Shown here: positions 34,347 to 47,054 of the stretch, piece after piece
How the letters are laid out: each line of letters opens with the position of its first letter
How positions within the stretch are numbered: the first letter of the stretch is position 1
Source of the DNA: Agaricus subrufescens
Lineage: Eukaryota; Basidiomycota; Agaricomycetes; Agaricales; Agaricaceae
Assembly: GCA_029945375.1 (NCBI GenBank)
Contig: CM057057.1
Location: 372,001 to 436,000 of the forward strand
Direction: 5' to 3'
DNA length: 64,000 bases
Notes under the pieces: generated by a model
What the model was told of the DNA's origin: nothing
The model's database searches: none
Seen by the model: the letters and a program-made list of their open reading frames with translations, nothing else
Translations under genes and position numbers: made by a program

Positions 34347-37300
34347 CTGTTAATTCATTTTTGATAGTGGACTTTATCGACGAACTGCAGTTTAGGTTAC
34401 TCATTTGACGTGTCTTGTTCTCGTCGAATAGCAACGTTTGTGTTTACACTTTGCTTGTTATTCACATTTCGTTAGTTGATCCGATTGAATTTGATTTGGA
34501 TAGTTTCTTTATGACCGAAATATACAGTATATTGCAGAACGAAATGACCGCTTCTGTCTAAAACATTTTATTTACGAGAAACTATGTTACTCAATGCGAC
34601 CATCCTGCAATTGAGCTGGACTTCAATAATATCACGAAGATGGAGCATCCATCAGAACCTCATGTATATCCTCCTCTGAGGAGCGACCGCAAAATGACTA
34701 TCGGTGCTTTTATCTTCCACTCCGCTTATGCTATTGGAAGGGGGCGATGAACTCTACTCCTGGTGTAAACGATTTCAAGATTGCGAATACTGACACCGGT
34801 GGTCCCCTGGTTTTTGTTTGGCTTACATCTCTCAGCGAAGATCAGGTTCGTGTTGCGTTGCAAGATCAAGTTAAGACTATAATTAACATTGCTTAAAAAA
34901 AGATCCCGCGGATTTCGATGTAACTGCGCAAACCCTTGGCTGACCCTCGGTCTCCTGATCCAATTGCGACATGAATTCACCTGATGCCCGAATACTGACC
35001 GTTCTATTTCTGATAAACCTACGAATCATCACACCCTCTTCTCTGATGAGAAGTGATCCAGGAGTGGAAAAAAAGGATTCACGCCTTGGATCGGCAGGTG
35101 ATCATCAATGTTCCTTCACTACTAGCCTAGGTAGACCCAATTTGAGCATAGTCGAAGAATTCGCTCAGATTGAAGTTCAAATTTCAGAGAGTTAGCACCA
35201 GCTCTTCCGGCCCAAACCCTCTGACAAATTTCAGTCACCCGTAACTACGACAGGCATATCAAGTGTTCTAGTGACCTATATCACTCAAAGGAGATTGTAC
35301 AAGATTCTTCAGAAGCAACTATGATGTCACTTCACATCGTGTCATATCATAAAGATTTGATATGGATGTTCCATCCCCAGTTCACATTTGATAGCAGGGA
35401 TCGGCGTGGCACGATCCCCGAATCTACCGCAGAAGCCTTGTGTCGAGACGTCGACGTCATCAAAAACCGTTAACATGGCAAGTGACGCCATGAATGTACG
35501 TTCGGGGTTGTTCAATCCCGAAACCAAGTGAAAACCCAGTAGCAAGTCCTTGGATTTAAGAAAAATAGGCAGCATCATCTTTGATCGTCGTCAACTATAT
35601 AATTACCTGAACTATAGATGGTGGCGTAAGCTTCGCATGAATTTGCCTATGAGGGCATGATGAAGTTGCCTATGGTACGAGGGAAGGATGGATATAATGC
35701 TACCATAATAAGCTCAAGATCAGGTTAATTGGCGGGAGGGCTGTTCCAATGTGCCACGCGACACTCACCTCCAGCTTCCTCAGGATAAGTTTTGATAGAT
35801 ACTCTCTCATATTATGGGGGCGTCTTTTCGATTTGTATGCGTAGTATTAAGGTCACACCTTAAGACCATCGTCAGAGCAAGAGAGTAGGGCGGAGATCTC
35901 CCCGGAAACTGCCGGGAGGACGTTGTACTTGTTGACTCGCGCTGTGAAGGAGTCTCCATCACAGATAGTAAACAATCTCCTTACAACGGACGCTAATTAA
36001 CACGACATGAGGAGCCCCGCATACTAACCTATCATCAACAACAGGGAGGGTACGCTAGAAGGTGCGGAGATCTCAGAGGCGGGCTGGCTATCAAAAAGTA
36101 GGTTTTAGTGGGTAAACGGCTAGTTTGTTTACGGTCCGTAGACTAAACACCGGAACCCCACACTACGCCTGTGCATAACAGCAATTCCCTAAGGAGCAGA
36201 CCACGTGTCCGCAAAAATTGGATCGCGTCTCTCCACTGTTATCTCACAGCAAATGCTAATTGCAACCCACTACTGTCGAGCTTAACGTCAAGTACCTAAA
36301 GCTTAAAACTCTAACAAAAAAAGAGAGGAGAAAGAAAACAGAGAGACTCAGTGTGGCAAAGTCTAATTGACTGTTATCGGCTCTTGAAGCTTGATAAGCG
36401 ATCGCTGAGAGGAAGGTTGAAAGGTAATTATCGGTATAACGAAGTAATGATCCCTGGTAACTTTGAATTAATATTTACGATATTTCTGAGAGATTATGCA
36501 GCCGGCGAGTAGACCTCTAAGCCTTCCACATGGCAATATCAGATTGAGGCTGCTCCAAGATAACGCTATTTCTGTCGTATCGAACACTGGGCATCGGCAG
36601 TAAATATCTTGTCCAATGCTTGTGATTAGCGCTTTCGCTTATCAGGTGAGCATGGAAGGGGCATCGTCGTGTTTGCTCTATCTAAAATCGATGATTTCCT
36701 CTTGTTGAGATGTAGTGAACTGTTTTCTAAGGTTACGGAACAGAGGGAAACTGTCCTCTCTATGTTCATTAGAGGTGGAAAAACCTCTCCGGCCAACCCG
36801 TTGTTCTTCCTTGTGCTGATATATGAAGTCAGCAGACATGGTTTTGGGAGACACTTACCCCGACTCCTGATCACCTGAGAACACTTGCAAGCGTAGCGTT
36901 GACAGTTCCCCACTCCAACTTACTTTTTGCTCATCCGATGTTAATATCGAAGTATTGTCTCTTTTGCTTGTACAGGCCTTCTTTTTGATACACTCGAAAC
37001 AGTAATGTCGTTTGCTACTCTCTGTCCGCCCTGCGTCACTGATGTACTGCAAATTATCGGAAAATATGTGGTTCATTATCTGCTAAGAGGCTACACGTGG
37101 AGGAGACAAGCGATCAGCTATGTCACCTCGGCGATACACCGCCTTTTAATGTTCTGTACAAGTGAGCCTCATTGTCAAGACTTGGTAGACGCATAGTACC
37201 AGCTACTAATGTAGTATGCATCCTGGCAGTGAGCGTATTCGTTTCCTGTTTGTAGCGAAACGTGGCCTTTAAGAACATAGAAAGCCATCGACTCTGTCCT

Positions 37301-39058
37301 AGCTATTGGTCTATCTTTAGGTATAATAAGATACTAGTCTGCTATAGCGGAGTGCCTCGTGGGTAACACTTTGGATATCTATATCTGAACGGAATTTCAA
37401 TTGTATTGCGACAGTATGCTCAGAGTAGCAGCTCCTCTTCCCGTTCCCAGCCACTCTCTCGCCCCCGCTGCTCACGATTCTACTGCTCTCCCCTGCTAAC
37501 TTTGAGCGGACTTCCGCCCCGTGATAATGCCATGAACCAACGTAAACGATGATATGGTAAGGGTTTTGTGACCGTTGGATCAACACCCGCCACGTTCATG
37601 CCAATCTACTTCAACAATTGTAGTGGGTCTCGTAAATAACACAGTGGGAACAATTGACCAAGATCATCATTACTGTGGTGGCGCGAAACTAAATTACTTG
37701 TTGGCAGTCGATGTCATGAGACGGAAATATCAAAGGGGCTAGGAGAAGGAATGACGTCACTAGATTGATGGCAAAATGATGCTTGGGTTTGTACCTGGAC
37801 CTCGCAAAAACCCAGTACGTTGTGCGACGATGAACCAGGGTGCTGCTATCTCCAGCTTCCTTGTCTTCCCGAGGAAGTATCGCCCTGACTGAACGACGTC
37901 ATCACCGGGCGTGACGCCATAGCCAGTACTGTACTTAGCATTTGTGGCACCCAGAAATGACGGGGTTCGCTGGCTCTCGGAATGAACGGCGGGCGTGTCA
38001 ATCTGTAACTGCTCGCCTCGTTGTCGCTTGATAGATCCGACCCTTTTTACGGCTCTTCTACGATGGCTCTCTCGGGTACAATAACCTTCATTTCACGAAA
38101 ATCAGCTGAGTATTCGCCTCGGACTCGTAAATAGAAATGGTAGTGGCTTCGATGTGTAAACAATGGTTCTGTGATCGTGGCGTTCATACGTTGAAGCCCA
38201 GTACCCGGATGTTCTGGCGAAGGCTGCGTCGTGTGAGAAGGTACACCTGATGTGGAAGCCTCGTGGCCAGTCTCATCAGTGCACCTCAGTTAGTCGCCGG
38301 CGCTATCACGCTCCTCCCTTGTATGTTCTATTGTCCACCTGGGCCGTTAGGCCATGCAACATTCGAAGAATCCATTCCAGTCAAATGGAACACTCGTGTA
38401 ACACCGCTCGGGTCTAATTCGTGTTTTGTTGATTATTTGATCCCTGTCGGTTTCCAATTATACCCGTTGTTCAAGGCCAGATTGACGTCGGCTGTGACAG
38501 GAGCAATGTATAGGCAGGGTCCTCAGTAGACCTGGTCGCAGCCTCATCATTCTACCGTCATCCCGAGCGGTAAAGTCCACGTTCGTCGTGAAGATGGGCT
38601 CGGTAATTTCGTTGGATGCCTGACTTGTAGGGCCAACCGGGTTAAGGGAGAACAGACCTCGGTGAGAGCCGGTACCTATATCCTTTTGTCGTAGCCATCC
38701 CCTGGTGGTGCAGATCTGTTGTTGACCCCCAGAGCCCGGATGTGGATTCACCATGGGCGGAATGTCCCGTCTGATAATTATAGGTGAGGGGGGAGGGTGT
38801 TCACAGGGTCTCGGATCTGAGATAGGCTTGGCCGGGCACTGACCAATGCCGGATGATATATAAGCCACACAGGTTTTGTTTTCTCTTTCTCTCTCAGACT
38901 CACCATCCGCAAGTTCCACCTTGCGCCCTTGCTGGCCAAGCCTCCTGCCTCCGCTGGCGTAGGGAGCATTGAGCTTCTCGCATCCACGAGGTCATCTGTT
39001 CTCAGTACTCCGCTTTGCACAACCGAATCCCTCTCGCTCCCCCTTCCAAGGAAACCTT
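34347..39058. other. Large gene-poor interval
   Basis: About 4.7 kb without a convincing gene. Frames such as 35342-35578, 36669-36878 and 38263-38529 are short and lack recognisable domains. No long LTR-like repeat pair was noticed. The right end is the promoter of the next gene, with TATATAAG at 38857-38864. The interval may be decayed transposon or intergenic DNA. Confidence 0.4.
34747..34896 (+). CDS. Possible small ORF or gene fragment
   Basis: 49 codons, ATG to TAA, reading MNSTPGVNDFKIANTDTGGP then LVFVWLTSLSEDQVRVALQD. Composition looks protein-like, and the end of another frame (MEHPSEPHVYPPLRSD...) abuts it upstream, so this may be a frameshifted remnant of a longer gene. No family recognised. 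Confidence 0.2.
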   Translation: MNSTPGVNDFKIANTDTGGPLVFVWLTSLSEDQVRVALQDQVKTIINIA

Positions 39059-39889
39059 ATGTCGTCCTATCCCGAATGCAACGTCCGGTCTCGTCGACCA
39101 CGACCCATCCTCAAGTCTTTACCCAAGTACAACCCACTGCCGTTCTCCACCGACCCGCTTCATTCCCCTCATGTCCACTTTCCGCCTACTCCTAACCTCA
39201 CTTCTACGACCTTTACGCATTCTGCAGGCGTTTATGACCGTGCCCCTATAATCGTATCTGAGAACGTTTGCGCGCTCCCAGAACGTGGTGGGCGATGCTA
39301 CATATTACAGTCGCAGAGTATGCCTCCGTCAGGGAGACGGGACGGGCGTTATGACGTTTCTCGACACGGTCGAGACAACCACGAGTCTCAGGGACATTAT
39401 TTCCACCCTCTAGCTTCTAATGCTTGCGAAGTTGAGCGTGATAACAATCGGCCCGACTCTTTCCCAGTCCCAGACTTGCTGTCAACCAACTCCTCTTCCT
39501 CCTCCTCCTCGAACTCCTCCTTACCTTCTCCGCTGTCGGACTCAGGCTCAGACTCATCATATGGTTTTCTCCCCACAACTACGATACCCAATCTCTCGTC
39601 AAACCCTTCCTTTGGCGAGACCTCATCAGTATACCCGCTGGAGGCATCACTCCGTGACCATCACGGATCTGTATCATGGCAAGCATATTACTTGCCATGT
39701 AACCAGCCGTTTGTAAGTTATGTATGTCCGCCGAGTGGTCAGGAGGGCAATTCGAAGAAGACAGTAGCCGGGAAAAAGTTGGGGCGAAGGTCTAAAAGCT
39801 TAAGTGTGACCCCTGCACACCTCGCGAGGTTTGGTGGGGGGTTTTCAGACCAGGCTATGGTTTTGGAGGGATGTTTAGGGGGTTTCTGA
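39059..39889 (+). CDS. Conserved hypothetical Ser/Pro-rich protein
   Basis: Single long exon. ATG at 39059 gives MSSYPECNVRSRRPRPILKS. The most distinctive segment is HVHFPPTPNLTSTTFTHSAG, followed by YDRAPIIVSENVCALPERGG, a pattern that I recall as conserved in basidiomycete proteins of unknown function. A poly-Ser stretch (LLSTNSSSSSSSNSSLPSP) and a basic C-terminal part (KKTVAGKKLGRRSKSLSV) follow; the end is LEGCLGGF. A TATA box (38857) lies about 200 bp upstream. Mostly disordered by composition. Function unknown. Confidence 0.75.
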   Translation: MSSYPECNVRSRRPRPILKSLPKYNPLPFSTDPLHSPHVHFPPTPNLTSTTFTHSAGVYDRAPIIVSENVCALPERGGRCYILQSQSMPPSGRRDGRYDVSRHGRDNHESQGHYFHPLASNACEVERDNNRPDSFPVPDLLSTNSSSSSSSNSSLPSPLSDSGSDSSYGFLPTTTIPNLSSNPSFGETSSVYPLEASLRDHHGSVSWQAYYLPCNQPFVSYVCPPSGQEGNSKKTVAGKKLGRRSKSLSVTPAHLARFGGGFSDQAMVLEGCLGGF

Positions 39890-40280
39890 TTTCAAGGAAT
39901 TGGTTTTCGATCTTGGGAGACCAAAGTGTGATTAGGAACATTGTCGATGTATTGGTTGTTGTTATTTTGTTATTTATTGCATTTCCTCCGAACCAGAACA
40001 GTATTGCTTGTACGATATTTTTGACCACTCGATGTTGTCAGCATTGCATTTTGTTATTTTCGGGTAAAATAACGCAATCTCCGTTTCTGAGCATTTCAGC
40101 CTAAAGAAATAATTTGTGAAGTATGAGGCTCACTCGCTGAATCCGAAAAGTAAGGGAGGGATCTCGGAACATTGATGCGAGTGACCCGAATATCTTCTGA
40201 CCTCTCCATCAAGTCCGCTGACCTGCCACCTCGCCCGAGCCTCTCTTCATTCTACGTTTGACCGGGAACCTGTGCTAGTA
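39890..40280. other. Intergenic
   Basis: 391 bp between two genes on the same strand, T-rich in its first half. No further gene was seen. Confidence 0.45.
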
Positions 40281-41204
40281 ATGATCCCTCGGAGCCAACA
40301 ATTAGAGGAGCTCATTCTTATTCGGAGTTCCTTACTACCTGGGGAAAGGCTCGTCTTCTTGAATACGGCACCATCTGTTTCACCTGATAATACAACGATG
40401 ACATGGCAAGGGCTAGTAGACGAAGGCATTGTCACGAATAGTAATGCCGAACTGGAGGGTCTCCCGCCCCCCTGCTTCCGAGTGGAGGTTGATGGGGTCA
40501 ATGTGTCGTTTGACATCGATTGTCAAGGATATAATGGAGATTGGACGAATATCAATGAATGTATTAGTATTTCCGGTCAACACATGAGCAGAGCCACTCA
40601 GGAGGGCTGGAGGAAAGTAATTATTGAACGACTGGAAGAAGTTGCTGAAGCAGGGGGTGAGTGAGTACTATGAGACATTTCTTATTTACTGTGTGACCTG
40701 TGTTAACGGATGAACTCACACAGCTTTCCATTATTTCAATTATTCTCATTACACTTACTCCCACTTTTACACGAAGAAGAAGAAACCACTACAAGTGCCA
40801 CTATATCAGGAGAGCAGAAACTACAGACTCTCCCAAGCACGCCATATCATGTCCTTTTCACTTCCCATCACTTAATTTCCACCACCAAGCGGCGGAATCT
40901 ATCAGGATGGAGTTCGAAGCTTCGAATATCTGGATTCGCCAAAATAGGATACCCAGGAGTGATTTATGCTGAGGGTTCGAAGGAATCGATAGAAGAGTTT
41001 GCCGACAACATCAAGGGTATGCAATGGTTAGCCCTGAAGAAGCGATTTGTGGAGCCTTTGGAGCGCATCGTGCCTGCTGATGGGTACACATTGAGTGGCT
41101 GGAAAGAGCTTGAGAAAGTTGGAGAAGTCGTGGAGGAAATGAGGAGATTAGGCAGGGGGGAGCATGTATTAGATATGGGGATAGGAGCGGGTGCAAAGGA
41201 GTAA
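40281..41204 (+). CDS. RWDD2-like protein (RWD plus DUF1115 C-terminus)
   Basis: Two exons. Exon 1 MIPRSQQLEELILIRSSLLP, then a beta/alpha RWD-like fold with VEVDGVNVSFDIDCQGYNGD and SISGQHMSRATQEGWRKVII. A GA|GTGAGT...CACACAG intron joins to FPLFQLFSLHLLPLLHEEEE. Exon 2 has the RWDD2-type signature HVLFTSHHLISTTKRRNL, WSSKLRISGFAKIGYPGVIY and IKGMQWLALKKRFVEPLERI, and ends GIGAGAKE. The first part of exon 1 contains the RWD YPxxxP-like region only weakly. Human RWDD2A/B have this order. Cellular role poorly known. Confidence 0.8.
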
Positions 41205-42132
41205 TTGAATTTCATGCCTCGTATTTGCTGGGCGTCGTTTTTCCCTGCTCAACTATATTCGGCTCCCCGCATGCAAATGAAAGAGGGGAACACATCTGAT
41301 CATTCCTTATGCAGCTATGGAGATCAGTCGAGAACCTGGAGTATGGACCACTTATTTATTAACTCCCGACACCGCCTCTAACTAAATACCTCCCCAAGAT
41401 ATCGGTTATACACAGAGTATTGGCTGATAAGCGCGTCACTAATCCAATGAGATGCAATAGTTCGGCTAGCTACGTTACATGCATACATCAATCAGGGACA
41501 GGGTTTCAATTTATGGGACATTAATTAATGAAAGGAAAATGTGATAGAACAAGATGAAATGAGATTAGACGTAAACAAAACAAGATACTGGGTGAAGAGA
41601 AGGTAAATGACATGGATGTATCAACAAGAAGCAAACAGCTTATTAAGAGTGAGGCGCAAAAACATGTTGCGCCGCGCACCTTGCGGGCCAACCCCAAAAT
41701 ACGCGAAGCAAGATGAATAGCAATAGTATTCAAGATCGCCGCGGAGCGAAAAAGACCATTCTTTGATAATGTAGAAGTGTTGGATAAAGAGCACACGACG
41801 GTAATAGCTCTCCGGCGCGTGGCGCCAAACCGCGGTAATAAAAAGAGCATTTCTAGTTTCGGTATGTTCGGGTCCTAGGTCCACCGGTCATAACGAACCC
41901 TTTCTTGACATATCTTTGTACCATTATCCTCGGGTAAGTTATCTTATTTACAAACCCCTCCTAGATAGTGATTCGTTGGAAAGACCATCATATTCATACA
42001 TGCATATAGGAGCCCGTAGCGGTCGCACCTACTTTGGCCAGGGAGTGGATGAGAAGAAGGTAAGTAAAATTTGTTCGTACACAAGAGTACATCTTTTCTT
42101 CATTTCACCAATATAACAAAAAACCTAATTCC
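41205..42132. other. Intergenic, no gene seen
   Basis: About 930 bp between the RWDD2-like gene and the annexin 3' end. Short frames at 41521-41884 (minus) lack recognisable domains. Confidence 0.4.
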
Positions 42133-43985
42133 TCAATTTTCCTTTTCAATAAGCGCAATTAGAATCTTCTGGTAAGAGCCACTGGTCTCGCCTTGAACAC
42201 GTTTTTCCAGAGTCTTATTATATCTTCTCCGATACGCGTCCTTAACTTCCTTCATCCTCAGCGGGTTCCACGATGTCCGTACAACTCTAATCAAAGACAT
42301 TTGAGAGGACCATTCAACAAGGACAGAGGGCGCGCGCGTACCTGTAACTTAATGCTTGATCATTCGTACCTGCTCCCTTCATCGCTTTCTCTAAGAGCTT
42401 AGCATCGCGCCAAGTACCGGTAAAACCTTGTTGAAGGTTGTTACGCTTCGATTTGACGGAATCAATGATGTATAATAATCCAAATTTGACCTTTTCGTTA
42501 CTGGATGCGAAATCAGTATTGTGGAAGCAAGCAAAGAAAAGGAACACCCGTACATGCTGGAAGTTCTTTTAATCACCTTCCTCAGGTCGGCATACTTTCT
42601 ATTGTATTCATCAATTCTGATAATGTCAATATTAGCATGCCTCTCGGCGTAAGACAAGAGAGACAACCCACACAGCAGCAATATGTGCGTCCGATGGAGT
42701 AATGAACGCATCCCAAAACATGGTCTTTCAATGAACTTCAGCCATGGTTTATGCCAAATAGAACGACTTGACTCACAGGAACGAAGTGGGAATTCTTCCC
42801 CAGTCCGTAATCATGCAAGCTATCAACTTGCCTCGCAACTTCCACATAATTGACTGGCGTGGTGGGCGCTTCGCGTGACCCTTCCATCGCTTTGGTGAAC
42901 ACTACAATACGTCGATCAATGATTAACCAGAACTTTTGTTGATTATTATTAATGGGAGCGTACTGGACTGAGGGGCGTCGCGGAATTCTTCTGACACATC
43001 TGTGATCATTTCGTACCCATACTCCTTTTTATATGCTTTCTTAAGAGTCTCCATCTCCCCATTCGTGCGGTTCAATAACACTTCCATCAGTAGTTGCACA
43101 TTCGCACTGGAAAACGCAAATGAGTAAGAAATGTCGGGATACTGATTTAGGGGGTATACGAACTTCCTGTCTTCGACAGCCTTTCTGACCAGCCGAACAT
43201 CATATCCTACAGGGCCCAGTGCCCGTCCATGGACAACCTCGCTAAATGCAATCAATCGTCTGGACCCCCATCCGGAATAATGAAGCCACTTACTTGAACC
43301 ATGAATTGGTACTAGACTTCGAAGGTAACCATTGAGCTAGAGTCTTCTTTTCTTCTCTATACACAAAATCCGAAAGTACTTTGAGCCTCTTCGGGTTTAA
43401 TTCGACTAATTTCTTCATTACTATAGATTTAAAAAAGCAAGGATCAGTTAGGATACGGTAAGGAACGAAAGAAGCATTATCTCTTTGCTGATACTTACAT
43501 ATGCTATCATCCCATCCGAGACCCAACCTGCTCTTTGCACTCTTCAAGATATTATAATCGTCAGAAACACGATACGCATTACTTTGCGAATCAGGTTTGA
43601 ACAATGCCAACGGTGGTGCCTCAGGATTCGGGATCACTGTTGCTAGGTAGACAAGTTCATCTCCCAATACAACGGGCTGATGTGGCGGATGTGGCAGAGG
43701 CCCTGTTGTAGGATACGGTATGTGTGGCGCATTGAGTATTGTAGGCGAGAACCCAGGAGCTGTTTGTTCGAAAGGAAATCCCGGCTGAGTTATTCCGTCG
43801 TACGGTGGTGGATATGACTTTGGAGGCATTGGAGAAACTGGCGTCTATTCATTGAGTCAGTATTCGGACATAGTGAGGCAAACATAGGCGTACTTGAGGT
43901 TGTGGCATAACCTAACATCATAAGCTAATGACATTCTGAGGGGGAGATAGAAGCTCACGTTAGGTTCAGGGAAAAGAGTAGACAT
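42133..43985 (-). CDS. Annexin, diverged, with Pro-rich N-terminal tail
   Basis: Calcium-dependent phospholipid-binding family. Many small exons. The start is MSTLFPEPN, then short exons VMPQPQ and TPVSPMPPKSYPPPYDGITQ, giving a Pro/Gly/Tyr tail. Repeats: FKPDSQSNAYRVSDDYNILK; MKKLVELNPKRLKVLSDFVY; EVVHGRALGPVGYDVRLVRK and MEVLLNRTNGEMETLKKAY; LLEKAMKGAGTNDQALS, the type II calcium site GxGT; then IIRIDEYNRKYADLRKVIKR and the C-terminal MKEVKDAYRRRYNKTLEKRV, SGSYQKILIALIEKEN. Only the last repeat keeps a clear KGAGT loop, so calcium binding is probably reduced. Exon joins in the middle are approximate. Confidence 0.85.
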
Positions 43986-44269
43986 GATTTGACTCGAAGG
44001 CGAAGGAAGGAAGAGTGGGAATTAAATTCTGGCAGAACGAATTGAGTATAAATACTCAAAGACGCTGTTATTAGAAATGCGCATCTAAGGGCTGTGTCGT
44101 ATCGTGGGTGCTCATCATGCAATAATGATACAATTAATTGGAACAGCACCACAGCATAATACCATATCGGGAAAGGCACCGCCTCAGATTATGGCCTCCA
44201 TGGGCAAACTATTCTTCTAGGAAGAGAACAAGCGGCACAGCGTTACCGATAGCTTCGGCGCCTGAACGC

Positions 44270-45383
44270 CTATGCCTTGTCCAGTCCGGCGAGATTTTCG
44301 AACCACGCCACAACATTTGCCACCTTTTGTACTGCTGCATCACTCCGCCCTAGCCTTAAATCTGGTCGTAAACGACTATCGCTCTGGGTATACGGCATAG
44401 TGCGATAACAGATTGTGAGGTTAGATTTGAGATACGGAGAAGCAGTAATGGCTGGTGAAGATTTCGAATCAAAGACGGCTGTTACGTCTGATTGTGAGTC
44501 GGTGCCGGGGGGCGGTGTTTGAATAAGATTTCAGGAAGTCGAAGTGCAAAAAATGGAATGACGCACTCGCAATAAGAACAATATCACCTCGTTTCACTAA
44601 TGTAGTGTTCGGCAAACCGCCACCCCAACGTTCAGCCACCTCTCTCCACGCCGTCAGCTTACAAATCGTACCACCCTCATCACCTAAAATCATCTTCAAG
44701 ATCCCCACCTCCTTTCCCGCGTCTTTGCCGTTCTTAATCTTGATGGTTTCGGGGCCTTCAACTTCAAGCACAGCTAATAGCATGGACGATATCTTCATAC
44801 TTCCAGTAAACTTTTGTTTTACCAGCTGAGTAAGGGAGGCAAGAGAATGAAGACTGAAGTGAAATGCAGGGAAACGAGCGATGGATGATGCGTCGTTGTA
44901 ATCTATTGACTGACTCTCCTGGCTTTCCTGTGTCTGGAGTTGGGATTCGAAGAGCGAATGCGTTCTGTTCACGAGAGATGACTCGTTCACGGTCTGTCTA
45001 GAGCGCATGGCTGACGAAACTTCGTGTTGTGTAGGCAACCAAGTTATGCCAGTTGTCTGGTCTGGTTAGAGGAGAGTTGAGTACAGAATCAGCCATGATG
45101 AATGCTAAGTACCTGCCGCAAGAACGCCGGTATTATCACTCTCGTCCTCTTCAAAGTTTCCACTGTGTTCATCGAAGCTGTCGTTAAAGATCACGTTCTG
45201 GTAAACCAGGGATATCCTTCGGCTCGCGTCGTCGAGAGCTTGGGTCGGCAAGAACTCTGGTGGAGGTGGAGATAGTAAAGCCGGTTGAGAGTGAGAGGAA
45301 ATGGTTCTCCACTGATAATTTACGGGGTCGTAGTCAATGTCGTGCACGGAGGGCGCGCCGAGAAAGACTCGGTAAGTCGACAT
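44270..45383 (-). CDS. OB-fold-like protein, possibly shieldin-2-related
   Basis: Three exons. Exon 1 MSTYRVFLGAPSVHDIDYDP, acidic end NFEEDESDNTGVLAA. Exon 2 begins DQTTGITWLPTQHEVSSAMR and has an OB-like beta segment: ISSMLLAVLEVEGPETIKIK, KEVGILKMILGDEGG, CKLTAWREVAERWGG, LVKRGDIVLIA. An intron (GTGCGT...CAATCAG) leads to NVTAVFDSKSSPAITASPYL, KSNLTICYRTMPYTQSD, RLRPDLRLGRSDAAVQ and VVAWFENLAGLDKA with TAG at 44270-44272. The exon 3 join adds conserved-looking sequence that an unspliced frame misses. The order is reminiscent of the N-terminal OB-fold of shieldin subunit 2; that link is tentative. A decayed copy lies at 60.3-61.0 kb. Confidence 0.65.
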
Positions 45384-46493
45384 CCAACAATCCGTGGGTA
45401 TGCCTTGATGTCCGATTTGGTCACTCGCCTGATCCGGTCTGCCGGGCATGCAAAACCTGACTTGGCACACCGCTACGGCACGCGCATGTGCTCTATCTAG
45501 ACAACTTTTTTCCATTCTCGGCACAGAATTCCTGGAAATACTCTAAAAAAAACCGCCGTCACTGTAACCTGCTAACTTCAATGGCTGTTAACTCACATTG
45601 GCCAGATCGGCTACCACTGAATCGCCTTAATCCATACGGGGATAATATAGGACCTTCGCAAGAAAGACCTGTCTGAAACTGACTTCGATGAAGAATTTAC
45701 AATTTGTGGACTCAGGGACAAAGACAGAACCGGACCCTTCGGAGTATCCTCAATCAAGCCCGACGACCGAGCTTGAAGCCCTGAATGTGAAAGAATGACT
45801 CAAAGCGATGATGATCAACGGTGCTCAGTTGCACACCGAAAATGGAGTTGTTTTCTGTAGCACAACAGGATTTCTCACGGAAAGAAAATAAACGACAGGA
45901 CATCAGACAAGATTCAAAGAACGGTGTTTCAGGAAGTAGCAATTTCTTCTAATAGGGGTTCTACGCTCATGAGGCAGGGCGCATTGATTCGGGCGGGCCG
46001 GACTGAGGCTAGTATTTCTATCGTGTGTATACTCGATTGAGGAAGCTTCCCCGTATGAATGGCTGACACTATATGGCGCCTGTGTTCACCGGTAGGTTGT
46101 TATATGCTTCACGAAACAACCGATTTCCGCAGTCACCACTATCATCCACTCAGCTGAAAAGGGAACCCAAGAGAGGACTATCAGCAAAACTGGGGAACAC
46201 GGTTATTACGATAAACATAGTACTAAAACAGCAAACAAAAGCATTTTTGGTGATCCCGCGCCTGATTCAATCTTCACGATCCCGAGTCCAACAAAGACAT
46301 ATAGACACCCGACATTTTGCATAGTATGAATTGAATATTCATACCACCATTGGACTAAGCCTCGGCGGTGGATCGTAGCGTTCCCACACATGTCGCGATG
46401 TCAAGGGCGACGTCAGACACCATGTGGTCACTTTGTATTTTATTAGCATTGCCGCGTCCAACCATATTCTCTGACTGCATGATTAAGCCCAGG

Positions 46494-46560
46494 TTAGATG
46501 TGCTAGTGATGCCCATTAGCAGGGTGTGTAGTTGTATGTATGGTTAGGTTTGTCATGGGG
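46494..46560 (+). repeat. Direct repeat, copy a
   Basis: Begins TTAGATGTGCTAGTGATG and includes GCAGGGTGTGTAGT and TTTGTCATGG; pairs with 46666-46731. Confidence 0.55.
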
Positions 46561-46665
46561 CCGTTCCGAAACCGAATACAGTTCCTGAATGGTACAAGGA
46601 CGCCCCGAGGAAGAGGAAGGTGACGGAAACGATAGGCTCTGGAAGTCAATGATGGGACTAGACAG

Positions 46666-46731
46666 TTAGATGTGCTGGTGGTGCGCATTCGCAGGGTGTG
46701 TAGTAGTGTGAATTGTTAGGCTTGTCATGGC
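46666..46731 (+). repeat. Direct repeat, copy b
   Basis: Begins TTAGATGTGCTGGTGGTG with GCAGGGTGTGTAGT and CTTGTCATGG, matching copy a with scattered substitutions. Confidence 0.55.
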
Positions 46732-47054
46732 ACTGAATTGGGACCCGATTTAGTGTGCTGATCTGAGTGCGAGGTCCAACTAGGGAATGGCAAGATGCAG
46801 ATTTTTTAATAAGATACCTTGGGTTACGCATGGGGTACACAGCAGTTGAGTGTTTGTACCTGTTATCAAACCGCAAACCAAACTAGATCTGGCTTGCGAT
46901 CCGACCTCAAACCGGTTCTCCTGGAAGAAGTTGTGGCTTTGACCGGCTATTGGAAAGGATATAAGTCTAACCATGTTCTATGACTAGAGGATTGAGCGCA
47001 CTCACATTCCTCCCTCATCTACAACCTTCCTCCCACACGGTGTCAATACGGACC

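Larger units (their letters stand above)
45384..47054. other. Intergenic with a direct repeat upstream of C1
   Basis: About 1.67 kb with no supported gene. A roughly 66-bp imperfect direct repeat occupies 46494-46560 and 46666-46731. A weak TATA-like ATATAAG at 46961 is about 95 bp upstream of the C1 start. Confidence 0.45.

Noticed and set aside
34347..38260. Possible LTR retrotransposon in the gene-poor interval
   Set aside because: No long direct repeats, primer-binding site or reverse transcriptase/integrase motifs were found.
38263..38529. 88-codon frame MASLISAPQ...
   Set aside because: Does not start at a supported ATG, no domain, and the promoter of the 39-kb gene follows.
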